Shown piece by piece: positions 22,978-33,653 of a DNA stretch of 64,000 nucleotides. A program made the position numbers and the translations under genes. The stretch's first letter is position 1, and the number at the start of each line of letters is the position of its first letter. This DNA comes from Myotis daubentonii (lineage: Eukaryota > Chordata > Mammalia > Chiroptera > Vespertilionidae). The notes below the pieces were generated by a model that ran no database searches, was not told the DNA's origin, and worked only from the letters and a program-made list of their open reading frames with translations. Where the stretch lies: positions 62,072,359 to 62,136,358 of the forward strand of contig NC_081852.1 in assembly GCF_963259705.1 (NCBI RefSeq), in the 5' to 3' direction.

Positions 22978-24080
22978 ACAAAACGGGTCTGAAATAGTCA
23001 CTTTGCTCTCAGTGAGCCGGCGGGTTGCCCTGTGGGATGGGGTGGGCTTATCCTAAGTGCAGAACAAGCGTTTCTTTTTATTTTTTATGACTTTCTTCCT
23101 GATTAAAAACACGTGGCAGATAGAAGATGAGACAAGACTGACCCCCACAGCAGGAGAAATATTTCGGGACATGATTTATTTATGTAGAGAGTATCTTTCC
23201 CACCCTCCTAAGCCCAGGCCTTCCGTTCCGACGGGCCTAGGTGATGTGGGTCAATTTCTTGGTTTTCTCTGAACATCCGAGGCTCCCCCTGTTAACGCCG
23301 AGCAGCACCCACGTGAGAACCTCGGTGCCATTGGGGTTCCCGGGGGGTGGGGCACGGTTTTTATGTGCGGTTTTCACAGAGCGAAGAATTATTAAAATGC
23401 TCAGTAAAGTCCTGGTGGCATTTTACTTTTATATTAACAAAATATACAGAATGGTAGGAGGTGGGTTAAATGAGAAAATATGTAATGATGTTAAAAACTT
23501 ACTAAAAGAATTATTCATACAATTTAATAAATATTTAAAACACATTCAGATTTTGGGTTGAATTTATTATCTTACCAAGTAGGATGATGCTTATGACTTG
23601 TAAGCATTGTTATGTTCTATAAACACCTTTTCATCCAAAAGTCTGATTTTACATTTTACTGTCAATTTCCTGTATAGACGTTACCCAAATCTCTTTTTGT
23701 TTAGAAAATTACTGATTCAGAACTGATGTGGTTTCCAAAGTAATTTTTGCACGTAGGAACCTAAATAGAATCACTATTGTAGACGGCAGTATATTATTAA
23801 TTAGTTAATTGATTGGTTAGGCCCTATCATATTCCAGAAAAGATTCACTTTGCTAAAAAACAAAAAACCCCACAAGAATGAATGAATTAATTTACTCCAA
23901 ATGTATAGAATACCTTCATCTCACACGTACCAGCCTTTGGTATGTCGCTCTGTTTTCAGAGCAGCAGTTCTAGTCCACGTTGACAGAGATGGTGACGATG
24001 ACCATTGGGGGAAGGGCGATGTGTGCCTGTCATTGCTTTAGGTTTTGTTTTGCTTTTAAGGACGAAGAAGAGTCCGTGAG
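22978..24080. other. Intron 3, AT-rich unique stretch
   Basis: Base composition shifts to AT-rich between 23380 and 23900, with runs such as 'attaattagttaattgattgg' near 23795-23818. No repeat or exon is recognised. Confidence 0.45.
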
Positions 24081-24084
24081 GGGT

Positions 24085-24225
24085 CAGGCAGACGCACTGA
24101 ATCAAGAGGGAGACGTGGACTCTCTGGGGTTAGTGAGCTTTGTGACTTCAGGCGAAACAATCAGCCGCTCTGGTCTCCACGTCTCTCATTGCAATGTGAA
24201 GGTCATGAAAATGACCACCTTTTGC
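24085..24225 (+). repeat. MIR SINE fragment
   Basis: 'ttagtgagctttgtgacttc' then 'aggcgaaacaatcagccgct' and 'tgcaatgtgaagg' follow the MIR core (actagctgtgtgaccttgggcaagtcact...cctcatctgtaaaatgg) with heavy decay. Confidence 0.5.
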
Positions 24226-24267
24226 CGCCAAAGACAAGAAGTGGCAAAATATTTTGATGAATTGACA

Positions 24268-24527
24268 TTTAAAAAAATTTTATTGATTGATTTGAGAGAG
24301 AGAGAGAGAGGAAGGGAGAGAGAGAAAAAAAGAGAGAGAGAGAAAAGAAAGAGAGAGAAAAAGAGAGAAAAGAAAGAGAGAGAGAGGAGAGAGAGAATGA
24401 AAGAGAGAAACATTGATCTGCTGTTCCACTTATTTGTGTATTCATTAGTTGATTCTTGTATGTGCCCTCACTGGGGATCAAACCCATAACCTTGGCGTAT
24501 GGGGACGAGCTACCCGGCCAGGGCCGA
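24268..24527 (-). mobile_element. VES-related SINE, older subfamily, with GA expansion
   Basis: The head on the minus strand is 'ccctggccgggtagctcg', followed by 'ccaaggttatgggtttgatc' and 'acatacaagaatcaactaat'. The 3' part contains a long (GA/GAAA)n microsatellite at 24293-24410. This is the short subfamily also seen at 17516 and 43250. Confidence 0.85.
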
Positions 24528-25440
24528 TATCTTTTTTCTATAATCACTGGCATGGGATTCCTATAAGTAGAGATAGTGAAAGCAAACACAAACATTATAT
24601 AGAGTGGGCTTTCTCAGGATGTTTCTGTAATTAAATTTCTATATTGATGTGAATAAACCTACATACCCTAATGTGTCATGTGATACAGAATACGGCATAA
24701 ACATTGCTCATGAACGGTTCATTTGGTTACGTTGAACCAGTAGCCGATGCGCATGCTCAGGGAAGTCTGCCGGTGCAGGCGGTACTTCAGCGACGTCCCA
24801 GACACTTCTGCAGGGGGCAGCGCCGCCTGCGCCCGAGAAGGAGCTGTCGGTTTTGATTTAGACACGGAAATTAGGGGTCCTGGAAGGTTTAGATTTGAAT
24901 GCTAAATCAGTCCAACATGTGTATGTTGGGTATTAAATAGTCTCAGGTTTATTAATGGAGGAAAGGGCTTTGAATCAGAGATATGTTTTGCCATTTTGGT
25001 ACGAAATACTATCTATATCACAGATCCTGTTCATTCATTCACGTTTCTCCATTAATCCATCCCTTCAACAAACTATGTTTTAGAGATGTGGGGGCTGGGG
25101 GCGGGGGAGGCGGGGAGATCAGATAGTCAGTGAATAACACAGGGTTCCTGCTTTGCAAAGCTTAGATCCACCACTTCTCAAACCCGCAGTAAATGGCAGG
25201 TTGGTTCGCATTGATTTATAACAAACACTCAGGCTGGGGCGTTGGTAAATGAAGGTCCCTGATTAATGTGACGGGAAACTCAAATAATGCACTGTTCTCC
25301 CTCTTCCCATCTGTGCCCTGCCTCCTTCTCCAAAGGAATGAATAACTTTTGCCTTTTATTAAGTATAATCGTAACTGCTTGAAGCCACTGATAGGTGTGT
25401 GCATGTGTGTGTCCATCTACATAAGTATACAATTACATAT
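24528..25440. other. Intron 3, no recognised feature
   Basis: The sequence is unique. A faint L2-like stretch, 'cattcattcacgtttctcc' to 'cttcaacaaactatgtttta', lies at about 25030-25160. A C/G-richer patch with CpGs at 24740-24850 is otherwise unexplained. Confidence 0.4.
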
Positions 25441-25448
25441 ATATTACA

Positions 25449-25773
25449 CTAGAGGCCCAATGCACGAAGATTTGTGCAAGAATGGGCCTTCCTTCCCCTG
25501 GATGCCGGCACTGCCTTCGCTCAGGCCGGAGCCGCCTTTCCACCTTCCCACGCTGCCCAGAGGCCTGGAGCGGCTGGGGCGGTGTGGAACGCCTGTGTCG
25601 TCGCCATGGCAACAATGCAAGCATCCTGCCCCGCCCCCGGCCACTCGGTGCCTGTGTATACAAATTAACCCGCCATCTTTGTTGGGTTAATTTGCATACC
25701 CACTCCTGATTGGCTGGTGGGCGTCGTGAAGGCATGTATGGTCAATTTGCATCTTTCTCTTTATTAATGTAGA
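25449..25773 (-). mobile_element. HeliBat-type non-autonomous Helitron
   Basis: On the minus strand the element starts 'tctacattaataaag' (at 25773) and ends 'gcacaaatcttcgtgc' (a small hairpin) then 'attgggcctctag' (at 25449). Its neighbours are A on the 5' side and T on the 3' side of that strand, the A|T target of Helitrons. The interior has 'gcaaattgaccatacatgcc' and 'ccagccaatcaggag', usual in HeliBat relatives. Confidence 0.87.
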
Positions 25774-25972
25774 TACTACATGATTACATGTTGCCTGGTG
25801 CCATCCACGGATGGTCTGTTTCTGTGACAGGCCGAAGGAGGGACTCATGGACAGAAAGGGCTGCTCTGAACTGAACCCCCAAGTGGGATGTCCCGTAACA
25901 GTACTTTTTAAATATGTAACTGAGTTAACAGGTTAATGTTGTAGCTAGACAGCTGCCTCTCTCCATGTCGTG

Positions 25973-26110
25973 TGTGTGTGCATATGTGTGCGCGTGTGTA
26001 TGTGTGTGAGAGTGTGCGTGCATGTGTGTGAGTGTGTGCATGTGTGTGTGCGTGTGTGCATATATATGTGCGTGCGTGCGTGTGTGTGTGTGTGTGTGTG
26101 TGCGCGTGTA
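25973..26110 (+). repeat. (TG)n compound microsatellite with CG steps
   Basis: A purine-pyrimidine alternating tract mixes TG, CA, TA and CG steps over about 135 bp. Such sequence favours Z-DNA. It also creates the His/Thr-rich end of a meaningless open frame on the minus strand. Confidence 0.9.
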
Positions 26111-26249
26111 GATGGGTGGTCAGATGCTCTTGCTCTCTTCTCCTTGTAGGCATGGGGAGGCCGTCTCCTGGGAACCGCCGTGTCCAGCACAGCGGGTGCC
26201 TCCCTGCCCCGCTGTCCCAGGCAGGCCCTCAGGAGGCCCCTTCCCTGTC

Positions 26250-27520
26250 CTGAAACCCAGGCCTCTGGGCACGAGCGCGCTGCTGGCCGAGTCCTCCCCG
26301 CGCCCCGGAAGCTGCTGCCTCCGCGTTTACAGCTTCGTCTTCCCCTCGTTCTCACGGCCGTAAAACCAGGACACGCATGTTCCGCCGCCATGGCCGCCGC
26401 GGTGGGTAAAAGCCATCGAATCGATTCTCCCGCGGTTGCTGCGGCAGGCCGCCTTCTCCCGTATTTCCCTTTCATTGTTGAGCCTAGAGCTGTATTGAAA
26501 GAGCCGATAAAATGTGTTTTAGAAATACAGCCTAGCAGTCCGCGCCCACTTCTCTGCGCGAGAGGGAGCGGGCGAAGGTCACAGGCTCTCACCTTCCTTG
26601 TTCTAAGGAGACAGTTGGCTCTTTCCAGTTGATTCGCTCGGACCAGTAGGAATGGCTTTGCTGCGACCAGGGCCGCGCCTGCCCCCTCTGCACCGCGAGG
26701 ACGCCGCCTTGTCCAAACGGAGCGTGTGGGTCCCGGGCCGCGGCGTGTGGGTGCTGCCGGGATGCTGCGGGCGGTGCCATGAGCAGCCTGGGCGAGCCCC
26801 CCGCCCCTTGGCCGAGAGCACCGTTGTCCGACACCATCCCTCCCGGGTCTGTCTGAGCACGGACTGTTGGGTGTTGTGTTCTGCACTCGCCTGGGTCGGT
26901 GGCTGCTGGTAGCAGGTGTTGGGGAAGAAGCGGTGTGGAGCGGGCTGTGGGCTCGGGCAGGTGCAGAGGTGGGTGAGGGCACCGGGGCCCGGGGTGGGCG
27001 GCTGCTGACACGGGTGGGGGAGTGCTCTGCCAACGGGAACGGGGAGGACCTACTCGCGCAGGACCCCGTGAGCAACATGGCGGGCCCCAGCACCCCACAG
27101 CGCCCTGGGCCCCTGGGCCCCCCCCCAGGACCACTTGGGTGGTGTGTGAAGAGAACACCCCCTCCCGTCCTGCCCCCAGGATGTTCTAATGGAAACTGAG
27201 TCCAAGAGCGATGAGAGGACCCGAGTTTCCTTGGGGGCGAGAGTCGCCACGTGGTTTCCGGGCTCTGCCGCACAGCAGTGGGCAGGCTCTGCAGCATCTT
27301 CCAGAAGGTTCTTTCGTGCACCGGCCACCCGCTGGCTCCCTCCACACGTGGCATCGGCTGCTTAGCGGCCCTGCCTCTGTGGGCTGAGCTCATTCGCAGA
27401 GCAGCTTCCCGGAGGGAGAGTGAGGAAGCGCGAGAAGGGCATAAATCTCGCCGACGGAGCGAGTCCGCCCGTGAGTCATCGGGTCGGACGACACAGGCGA
27501 GCGGACGAGACGGTGATGCA
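26250..27520. other. CpG-rich block in intron 3
   Basis: CpG is frequent from about 26270 to 26800 (for example 'gccgccatggccgccgcggt' at 26381-26400) and remains high to 27520. A minus-strand open frame of 482 codons spans 25945-27393. It has no domain and ends in the microsatellite, so I do not call it a gene. The segment 26395-26560 is different in texture (AT-richer, 'taaaagccatcgaatcgatt') and could be a conserved element or a promoter core. No TSS evidence is available. Confidence 0.4.
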
Positions 27521-28560
27521 GACCAGTTGTGAACGGCGAGGTCATGCTGCAGAAATGCGCCGTGCTGACTCAGACGTGCAATGTGTGCATCCCCCCCTTG
27601 TTCTCTCTCTCTCCCTCACTCTCCTTCTTTTTTCAATTTTGCAATAACTGGCAGGAGGATAGAACAGCCTTTCCTGTGCCGAGCCCTGGGGGGCCAGGTT
27701 CAGGGAGGGCAGGTGTGAAAGGACCCTTTTAACCAGTGAGTGCAGATGCCCTTCGGGGCAGTAATTCTCTGACGGCACCAGAAACATGAACGGTCCCCGG
27801 CAGGCATGCCGCCCCTGAGAAAATCCCCACAGCGTCCATTGGAGGCTTGCGAGCATCGATGAGCTTCTCACCCAGCTTTGTCCCAAGGAGGGGACGGTGG
27901 ACCCGCAAACTCCCCTCCTCTGTGCAGCTGCTACAGGCGGGTAGCTCAGCGCTAAAGGTGGGCTGTGCACTCAGGCAGGGTACTCTGTCCTTGTCTGCCA
28001 CGTGGTAGCCACGTGGCCTGGGCAGCTCCCGCACCTCCGTAGGCCCGCCTCCTCAACCCAAGAGACAATCAGGATCGCACACCCACTTGATTGACAGGTT
28101 TGATGGCAGGCCACAGCTGCAGACGCCGCTGACTTAGCAGAAAGGGGGCCTCTGGGAAGGAGAGGAGTAGCCGACAGAACTAGAGGAAAGCACTGAGCAT
28201 CGGCTCTTGGGCAGGACAGGCCAGGCCACGCGACTGGTCAGGGTCAGGTGAGGGCTGCCCATGCACCATCCGCAGAGTCATAGGCCAGAGCGAGAGGATC
28301 TGTGGTCCATTAGGTCCCCTCCCACCTCCCAGCACCCGCGGCGGGGCGGTGGGGGCGACCGAGTTCCTATCACCAGAGGAAGGAGGCAGGCATCTAAAGG
28401 AACTATTTGCGTCATGGGGTAAGTCCTGGCACAGGCCTGCCGCATGGCTGAAAGGAGGTCAGCGGGTGTATATTAGCGATTATCAATTGGTAGCTGATCA
28501 ATAGTATAAGCTATTCCAAATAAAAAGCTAATGATGCACACACATTCATCAGTACATTTA
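27521..28560. other. Intron 3, no recognised feature
   Basis: This is unique sequence of mixed composition without recognisable repeats, exons or RNA genes. Confidence 0.45.
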
Positions 28561-28575
28561 ACATGGGGAAGCGGG

Positions 28576-28745
28576 CCTGACTAGTATGGCTCAATGGTTG
28601 AGCGTTGATCCTTGAACCAAGAGGTCAGGGCACTTGTCCTGGTTGCGGGCTTCATCCCCAGTAGGGGGCGTGCAGGAGGCAGCTGATCTCCCTCTCCCTT
28701 CCTCTCTCTGAAAATAATGAAAACATTAAAATAAAATAAAATAAA
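28576..28745 (+). mobile_element. VES SINE with internal deletions
   Basis: The head 'ggcctgactagtatggctca' and body 'catccccagtagggggcg' are kept, but the B-box and the TCTCTC region are partly deleted. The tail is (AAAAT)n. It is flanked by atggggaagcggg (28563-28575) and atgaggaagcggg (28746-28758), a 13-bp duplication with one mismatch. Confidence 0.92.
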
Positions 28746-28759
28746 ATGAGGAAGCGGGA

Positions 28760-29679
28760 TAAGATCAGTAGATTATCTCCATGTCAATATCCCCCCTGTG
28801 GTGTTAGTATTCTCGAGTGTTAGAAAATGTTACTATTTGGGGAGAAACGGGCAAGATGCACAGAGGATCTCTATAGGATTCCACAGTGACCTCAATGAAA
28901 ATTTCAGCTAGGAAAGAAAAAAGAAAATTAACGATGACTTCAAAGTTCCAAGCTTTCCCCCCGACTGGAGTTCATTGTTTTTAGTCTCTCCCCTCTGCCT
29001 GCCCCGCCGCCCCCCGCCCCCTGCCCCCCAAGTATCAGAAAAATGCTGTTTAAATGGAAGAGTCTGGACGGATTAAACATTCTTTGTAAACATTGGAGAA
29101 GAACAGAAGATACAAGACAAGCAAGGCCAGGTCAGCAGATCCCCTTTCTAAGAGTCCTCATTATTGGCCGTCCGATGGCCTGCCTGCCTCACCGCACGTC
29201 CACACACGGCCTCCCAGTGAACGTGGAACAGATGCCTGGCTTATCCTGGAGAGCGCCGTTCATTCTCCACGCTTATCTCCTAGGTGCCGGCTTATTTACG
29301 TAAAGGTGGGCCCCAGCGCGTCTCAGCTTTGAGGGAGGTTTGTGGGTTTCCTGGCTCCTGGAGTCCCTGTGGATAGATTCTGGGATGATGCCTGGGGTGG
29401 GGGTACGCCTCCCAAGGGCTCTGAAGAGCCCCGAGACGAGTGCGCGGCTTCCAGCTCTCTGCGGCCATCGGACGCCAGCACCTGCCCTGGTGGAAGGTGG
29501 CATCAGCCACACACCAGCATTTTGCTCATTCCTCCCTCCCTTTCCAGTTCTCTGCCCGTTTATCGGCAGTCCACCCACCGGCATGTGTCCCTGCGCTGAG
29601 CCGAGTGCCCCCGAGACCCAGGACGTTGGGGAAACGTGCAGCTGGACCCGGTGTGTGATGCGCGCTGCAGTGGTGACCA
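28760..29679. other. Intron 3, no recognised feature
   Basis: Apart from a C-rich run at 29000-29030 the stretch is unique. No gene is seen. Confidence 0.45.
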
Positions 29680-29685
29680 GTCACG

Positions 29686-30342
29686 TGCTGGGGTCCAGCC
29701 CCAGCCGGTCCAGGGGTTCCCAAAGGTGTAGACAGAGTCGGCGAAGAAGGAATGACACAGAGACAGCGTTCAGTTGATCAGCAGCCTAGCCAGGATCTCT
29801 AGCCAGGATCTCCAGCCAAGTTCTGTTCAGGATCTCCAGCCAGGTTCTGTGTCCATGTTCTCTCGCTAAGTTCTCCAGCCAGGTTCGGTCGCCAGGTTCT
29901 GTAGCCAGGTTCTGTCCAGGGTCTTTTGCCATGTTCTCTCCAGCGAAGTTCTTCTGTCTCTAGGTTCTGTGTAGGTTCTGTGTCTAGGTTCTGTGTCCTG
30001 TTGTCTTGTTACATCTGTATTTATACCAGTTGATTCCAATCCTATCAATCTCTATTCCAAATGTTAGGGCGTTTCTTATCTCCATTCCAGGGAGTAAAGA
30101 TTATGTAGCTTAAGCATGATTGTTCGTAGTTAAAGTGATTAATTACCCGCCTGGCACTTAGTTAAGGGGTTTTATTCCCTCCCTAACTTCAGGGGGAAAT
30201 CCCTACCTGGGGAAACAACCTTTCTCAGAGAGGTGACCTTGGTTAAAACACATAGTGCCAAGAAGGTGAGCAAACATATTAAGAACAGTTTGCCATATAT
30301 GCCAGGTCCCTTGAAACAGCAAGGATGGACCGGCTCCTGGCA
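29686..30342 (-). mobile_element. Probable solo LTR of an endogenous retrovirus
   Basis: On the minus strand the segment begins TGCCAGGAGC and ends GGACCCCAGCA, with a TATAAATA box at about 30012-30019 preceded by an AT-rich upstream region. It is followed by a downstream part built from repeated 'ccaggttctgt'-like units (29790-30000). Six-base flanks gtcacg (29680-29685) and gtcccg (30343-30348) fit a retroviral duplication with one change; six bases is usual for class II elements. No gag, pol or env sequence is attached, so it would be a recombined solo LTR. The exact right boundary is uncertain; 30321 is an alternative. Confidence 0.6.
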
Positions 30343-30537
30343 GTCCCGTCCGTGGCGCCGTCGTCCAGGCGCATAACAAAGCGCCAGGCGGGTGTGCGAA
30401 GAGGAAACAGAGTCCGGCCACGTGAATGCTGAGCTCCTGCATCCGGATGGTCTGGTGGGTGAGGGCTGCCCGTGGGCGCTGGCTTCCCAAGGCCCTTCTA
30501 CGGACCTGGAGGCCCCGGTGGATTTAAACATAGTGCC

Positions 30538-30577
30538 CTCCCCCCATCCCCACCCCCACCCTCACCCCACCCCCACG
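30538..30577 (+). repeat. (CCCCAC)n low-complexity tract
   Basis: C-rich repeats of 'ccccca/ccccac' span about 40 bases. Confidence 0.8.
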
Positions 30578-30734
30578 TGTTCCCTCCGCGGGTCCAGAGG
30601 CCTCGGGGAGCAGTCTGCCTTTGACGATTAGCCCTGGTGCGGCTGTGCTGTAGGAGGGGAAAGCCGTTCCGGGATAAAGCCGGGCTCGGAGATGACAGGA
30701 AAGGGAGGCAGGAGCGTGTCCGCCTGGAGGAAGT

Positions 30735-30910
30735 GCGGCTTAGGAGAAGCGAGCTGTGTGGCCCCAGGCCAGTTGCCTAACTGTTCTGCGCCTCCGTTTC
30801 CGACGATAAACTAGGGACAGTAATTGTCCTCAGTGGGCGGTTCTGGGAGTGACACGGAGCACGCTGCCTGGCCCGGGAAGCACACCCAGTACTTGTCAGA
30901 ATTACTGAAG
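30735..30910 (+). repeat. MIR SINE
   Basis: 'gctgtgtggccccaggccag', 'ttgcctaactgttctgcgcc', 'cgacgataaactagggacag' and 'cacgctgcctggcccgg' follow the MIR order (gctgtgtgaccttgggcaag...ctctgagcctcagtttcctc...gtaaaatgggg...agtgcctggcac). Confidence 0.7.
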
Positions 30911-31515
30911 TGCCTGTCCGTGGCCATGCGCCTGGGGTCGGGGCGGTGGTGAGGGGAGGGCAGGGATGTCTTCTGATTGGCCACCCGGGGCCACAGTGGG
31001 ACCAGCAGAAGATACAGTGGGGGAGGGGAATCCATGGGAAGCATGCCAATGATGGGCTGCCCGGGGGGTGGCGAGGCCCGGGGCTGGGAGGGCCCAGTGA
31101 TGCCACAGGGCGCCGTGCCCGGGTGAAGGACAGAAGCAGTCCTTTCCGCCGTGCCAGGCCTGCGTGGGGAGCGTCGCTGGTTTTGTTGCTTTCCGAGGCC
31201 CAGGGCCCCGGTGAGGATGTGGCACAGAGGCCTCGTTCTGAGAAGAGCACGTGAATCGCGGCCTTTGGTCCTTCCCGTGACGGGCGATGGGACCTGCAGG
31301 ACCACGATCGCGTGCGGGCTCTGCAGTGGAGCCCGGGGGAGGGAGGCCTCGCCCAAGCACTGGTGCCTCCCGCAGCCTCCCCCAGGGTGCAGCCTTCACC
31401 CCCAGAGGCCCTCTGGCCGCAGATCTGTGGTTTGCAGAAATTACGAAGCTCAAAGAGCCCGTCGCAGTCGCTGGGTGGCTGCGGGGCTCGGGAAGCAGGC
31501 TTCGTTTTATTTCTT
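30911..31515. other. Intron 3, GC-rich unique sequence
   Basis: Open frames of up to 251 codons on the minus strand reach into this region from 30777-31532 but have no recognisable domains. No repeat ends are seen. Confidence 0.45.
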
Positions 31516-31518
31516 GGA

Positions 31519-31730
31519 TTTTTAAAAAACATTTTTATTGATTTCAGAGAGGAAGGGAGAGGAAGAGAGAAACATCAATGATGAGAGAGAATCATGGATC
31601 CGCTCCCTCCTGCACACCCCCCAAGTGGGGATGGAGCCTGCAACGTGGGCCTGTGCCCTGACCGGGAATCGAACCGGGACCTCCTGGTTCATAGGTTAAC
31701 GCTCAACCCCTGAGCCACACCGGCCGGGCT
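31519..31730 (-). mobile_element. VES SINE, full length
   Basis: The minus strand begins 'gcccggccggtgtggctcag' near 31730 and ends 'tctctgaaatcaataaaaat' with a short A tail. All promoter-box sequence is present. Confidence 0.93.
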
Positions 31731-31734
31731 CCTG

Positions 31735-32640
31735 TAGAATTTAAAGGAGTTTACTTATAGCGGACAATCCTGAGGCGGAGCTTGAACTTGCCCAGGTCAA
31801 TAGGTCAATGTGGGCCCCGTCCCAGACACGAGGTGGTGGCAGAGCTGCTTGCACTGCGCTGAGTTTGGCATCACTTGGCCTCGACCGGGAGTGCCTCTGG
31901 GGGATGTCGATGGAAACTCCGCACCGTCCGAGTGTTCTGCGGCCCCATGGTGACTGGCGCAGCCCTCTGCTGGCAGGCGAGCCTTCGGGGTGAAAGTCGG
32001 GTCTCATTAGGCAGGTCAGTGGGTTCCTCCCCGTGTCAGGGGATTTCCAAGCTCATTTTGACCCCGTGGCAGAGTCTGGGAGAAAAGAGGCTGAAGAGAA
32101 GCGTGTTCGGAGCGGCTGCCAATCGGAAATGAATCACAATGAAGAGCAGGCGCCTGAGCCGACTCGGGGACCATGGGGAAACGTTACCAGAATCGTAAAC
32201 ATCTGATTTGCATGAAACTTTTCAGAAACATCGCTTAGCGAGCAAAAACCAGAGCAGGCGGACCGACTCACGTCACGAACCAACTGCCACGACACCAGAG
32301 AGCGAGTCAGGAAGACTGCCAGTCACAGGATTTGCGGGAGCCGGAGCTGACCTCAGTCCCGGGCCTGCCCGCTCGGACCGGGGAGTGACCTCGCCCGCTC
32401 CCCTTCCCGGAGGAGGAAGCCTCCGCGTGTTGCACAGCTGGCCCCAGGCCACTCTGCGAACGAGGGTCCCAGGCAGTGTCCAGACTCAGTTTAGCTGGCC
32501 TTCAACCATCTGCTTTTCCACGACTCCCCTGGCCACAGGGGACGGGAGGAGCCACTTCCTGTCGCAGCCCCATTGTGCGTACAGACGGGAGGCTGAGCCT
32601 CGACCCAGTGCACGCGCCCGTGGTGGGCAGGGAGCGGCGT
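31735..32640. other. Intron 3, no recognised feature
   Basis: This is unique sequence up to the start of the large minisatellite. No repeat or exon is recognised. Confidence 0.45.
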
Positions 32641-32644
32641 GGCG

Positions 32645-33653
32645 TTGTGGGGGGGCCCAGGGTGCGTTGTGGTGGGTCAGAGGGGGGCCCAGGGTGCACT
32701 GTGGTGGGTCAGAGGGGGGCCCAGGGTGTATTGTGGTGGGTCAGAGGGGGGGCCCAGGGTGCACTGTGGTGGGTCAGAGGGGGGCCCAGGGTGCGTTGTG
32801 GTGGGTCAGAGGGGGGGCCCAGGGTGCGTTGTGGTGGGTCAGAGGGGGGGCCCAGGGTGCACTGTGGTGGGTCAGAGGGGGGCCCAGGGTGCGTTGTGGT
32901 GGGTCAGAGGGGGGCCCAGGGTGCACTGTGGTGGGTCAGAGGGGGGCCCAGGGTGCGTTGTGGTGGGTCAGAGGGGGGGCCCAGGGTGCACTGTGGTGGG
33001 TCAGAGGGGGGGCCCAGGGTGTATTGTGGTGGGTCAGAGGGGGGCCCAGGGTGCACTGTGGTGGGTCAGAGGGGGGCCCAGGGTGCACTGTGGTGGGTCA
33101 GAGGGGGGCCCAGGGTGCACTGTGGTGGGTCAGAGGGGGGCCCAGGGTGCACTGTGGTGGGCCAGAGGGGGGGCCCAGGGTGCACTGTGGTGGGTCAGAG
33201 GGGGGGCCCAGGGTGCGTTGTGGTGGGTCAGAGGGGGGCCCAGGGTGTGTTGTGGTGGGTCAGAGGGGGGGCCCAGGGTGCACTGTGGTGGGTCAGAGGG
33301 GGGGCCCAGGGTGCACTGTGGTGGGTCAGAGGGGGGGGCCCAGGGTGCACTGTGGTGGGTCAGAGGGGGGGCCCAGGGTGCACTGTGGTGGGTCAGAGGG
33401 GAGGCCCAGGGTGCACTGTGGTGGGTCAGAGGGGGGCCCAGGGTGCACTGTGGTGGGTCAGAGGGGGGCCCAGGGTGCACTGTGGTGGGTCAGAGGGGGG
33501 GCCCAGGGTGCACTGTGGTGGGTCAGAGGGGGGCCCAGGGTGCACTGTGGTGGGTCAGAGGGGGGCCCAGGGTGCACTGTGGTGGGTCAGAGGGGGGGCC
33601 CAGGGTGCATTGTGGTGGGTCAGAGGGGGGGCCCAGGGTGCACTATGCGGATG
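32645..33653 (+). repeat. Minisatellite, about 31 copies of a 32/33-bp unit
   Basis: The unit contains 'cccagggtgcactg', then 'tggtgggtcaga', then a run of G. Run length varies from 6 to 8 G, which makes units 32, 33 or (once) 34 bases. Sequence variants at the 'gcactg' position (gcactg, gcgttg, gtattg, gtgttg, gcattg) are unevenly distributed: gcgttg and gtattg types are mixed in the left half and gcactg is nearly pure in the right half. The unit lacks stops in all three forward frames, which explains three overlapping open frames of 341 to 542 codons. The block is strongly G-biased on this strand. Confidence 0.97.

Noticed and set aside
23795..23820. TAATTAGTTAATTGATTGG run as a homeodomain enhancer
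   Set aside because: It sits in a generally AT-rich stretch where such cores arise often by chance, and nothing else around it suggests constraint.
25945..27393. 482-codon minus-strand open frame
   Set aside because: It runs through CpG-rich DNA and ends in the TG microsatellite (a His/Thr repeat). It has no domain, signal or conserved motif that I can see.
29686..30342. Host gene promoter based on the TATAAATA box
   Set aside because: TG...CA ends and short flanking duplications make a retroviral LTR the better explanation, and no exon lies downstream on that strand.
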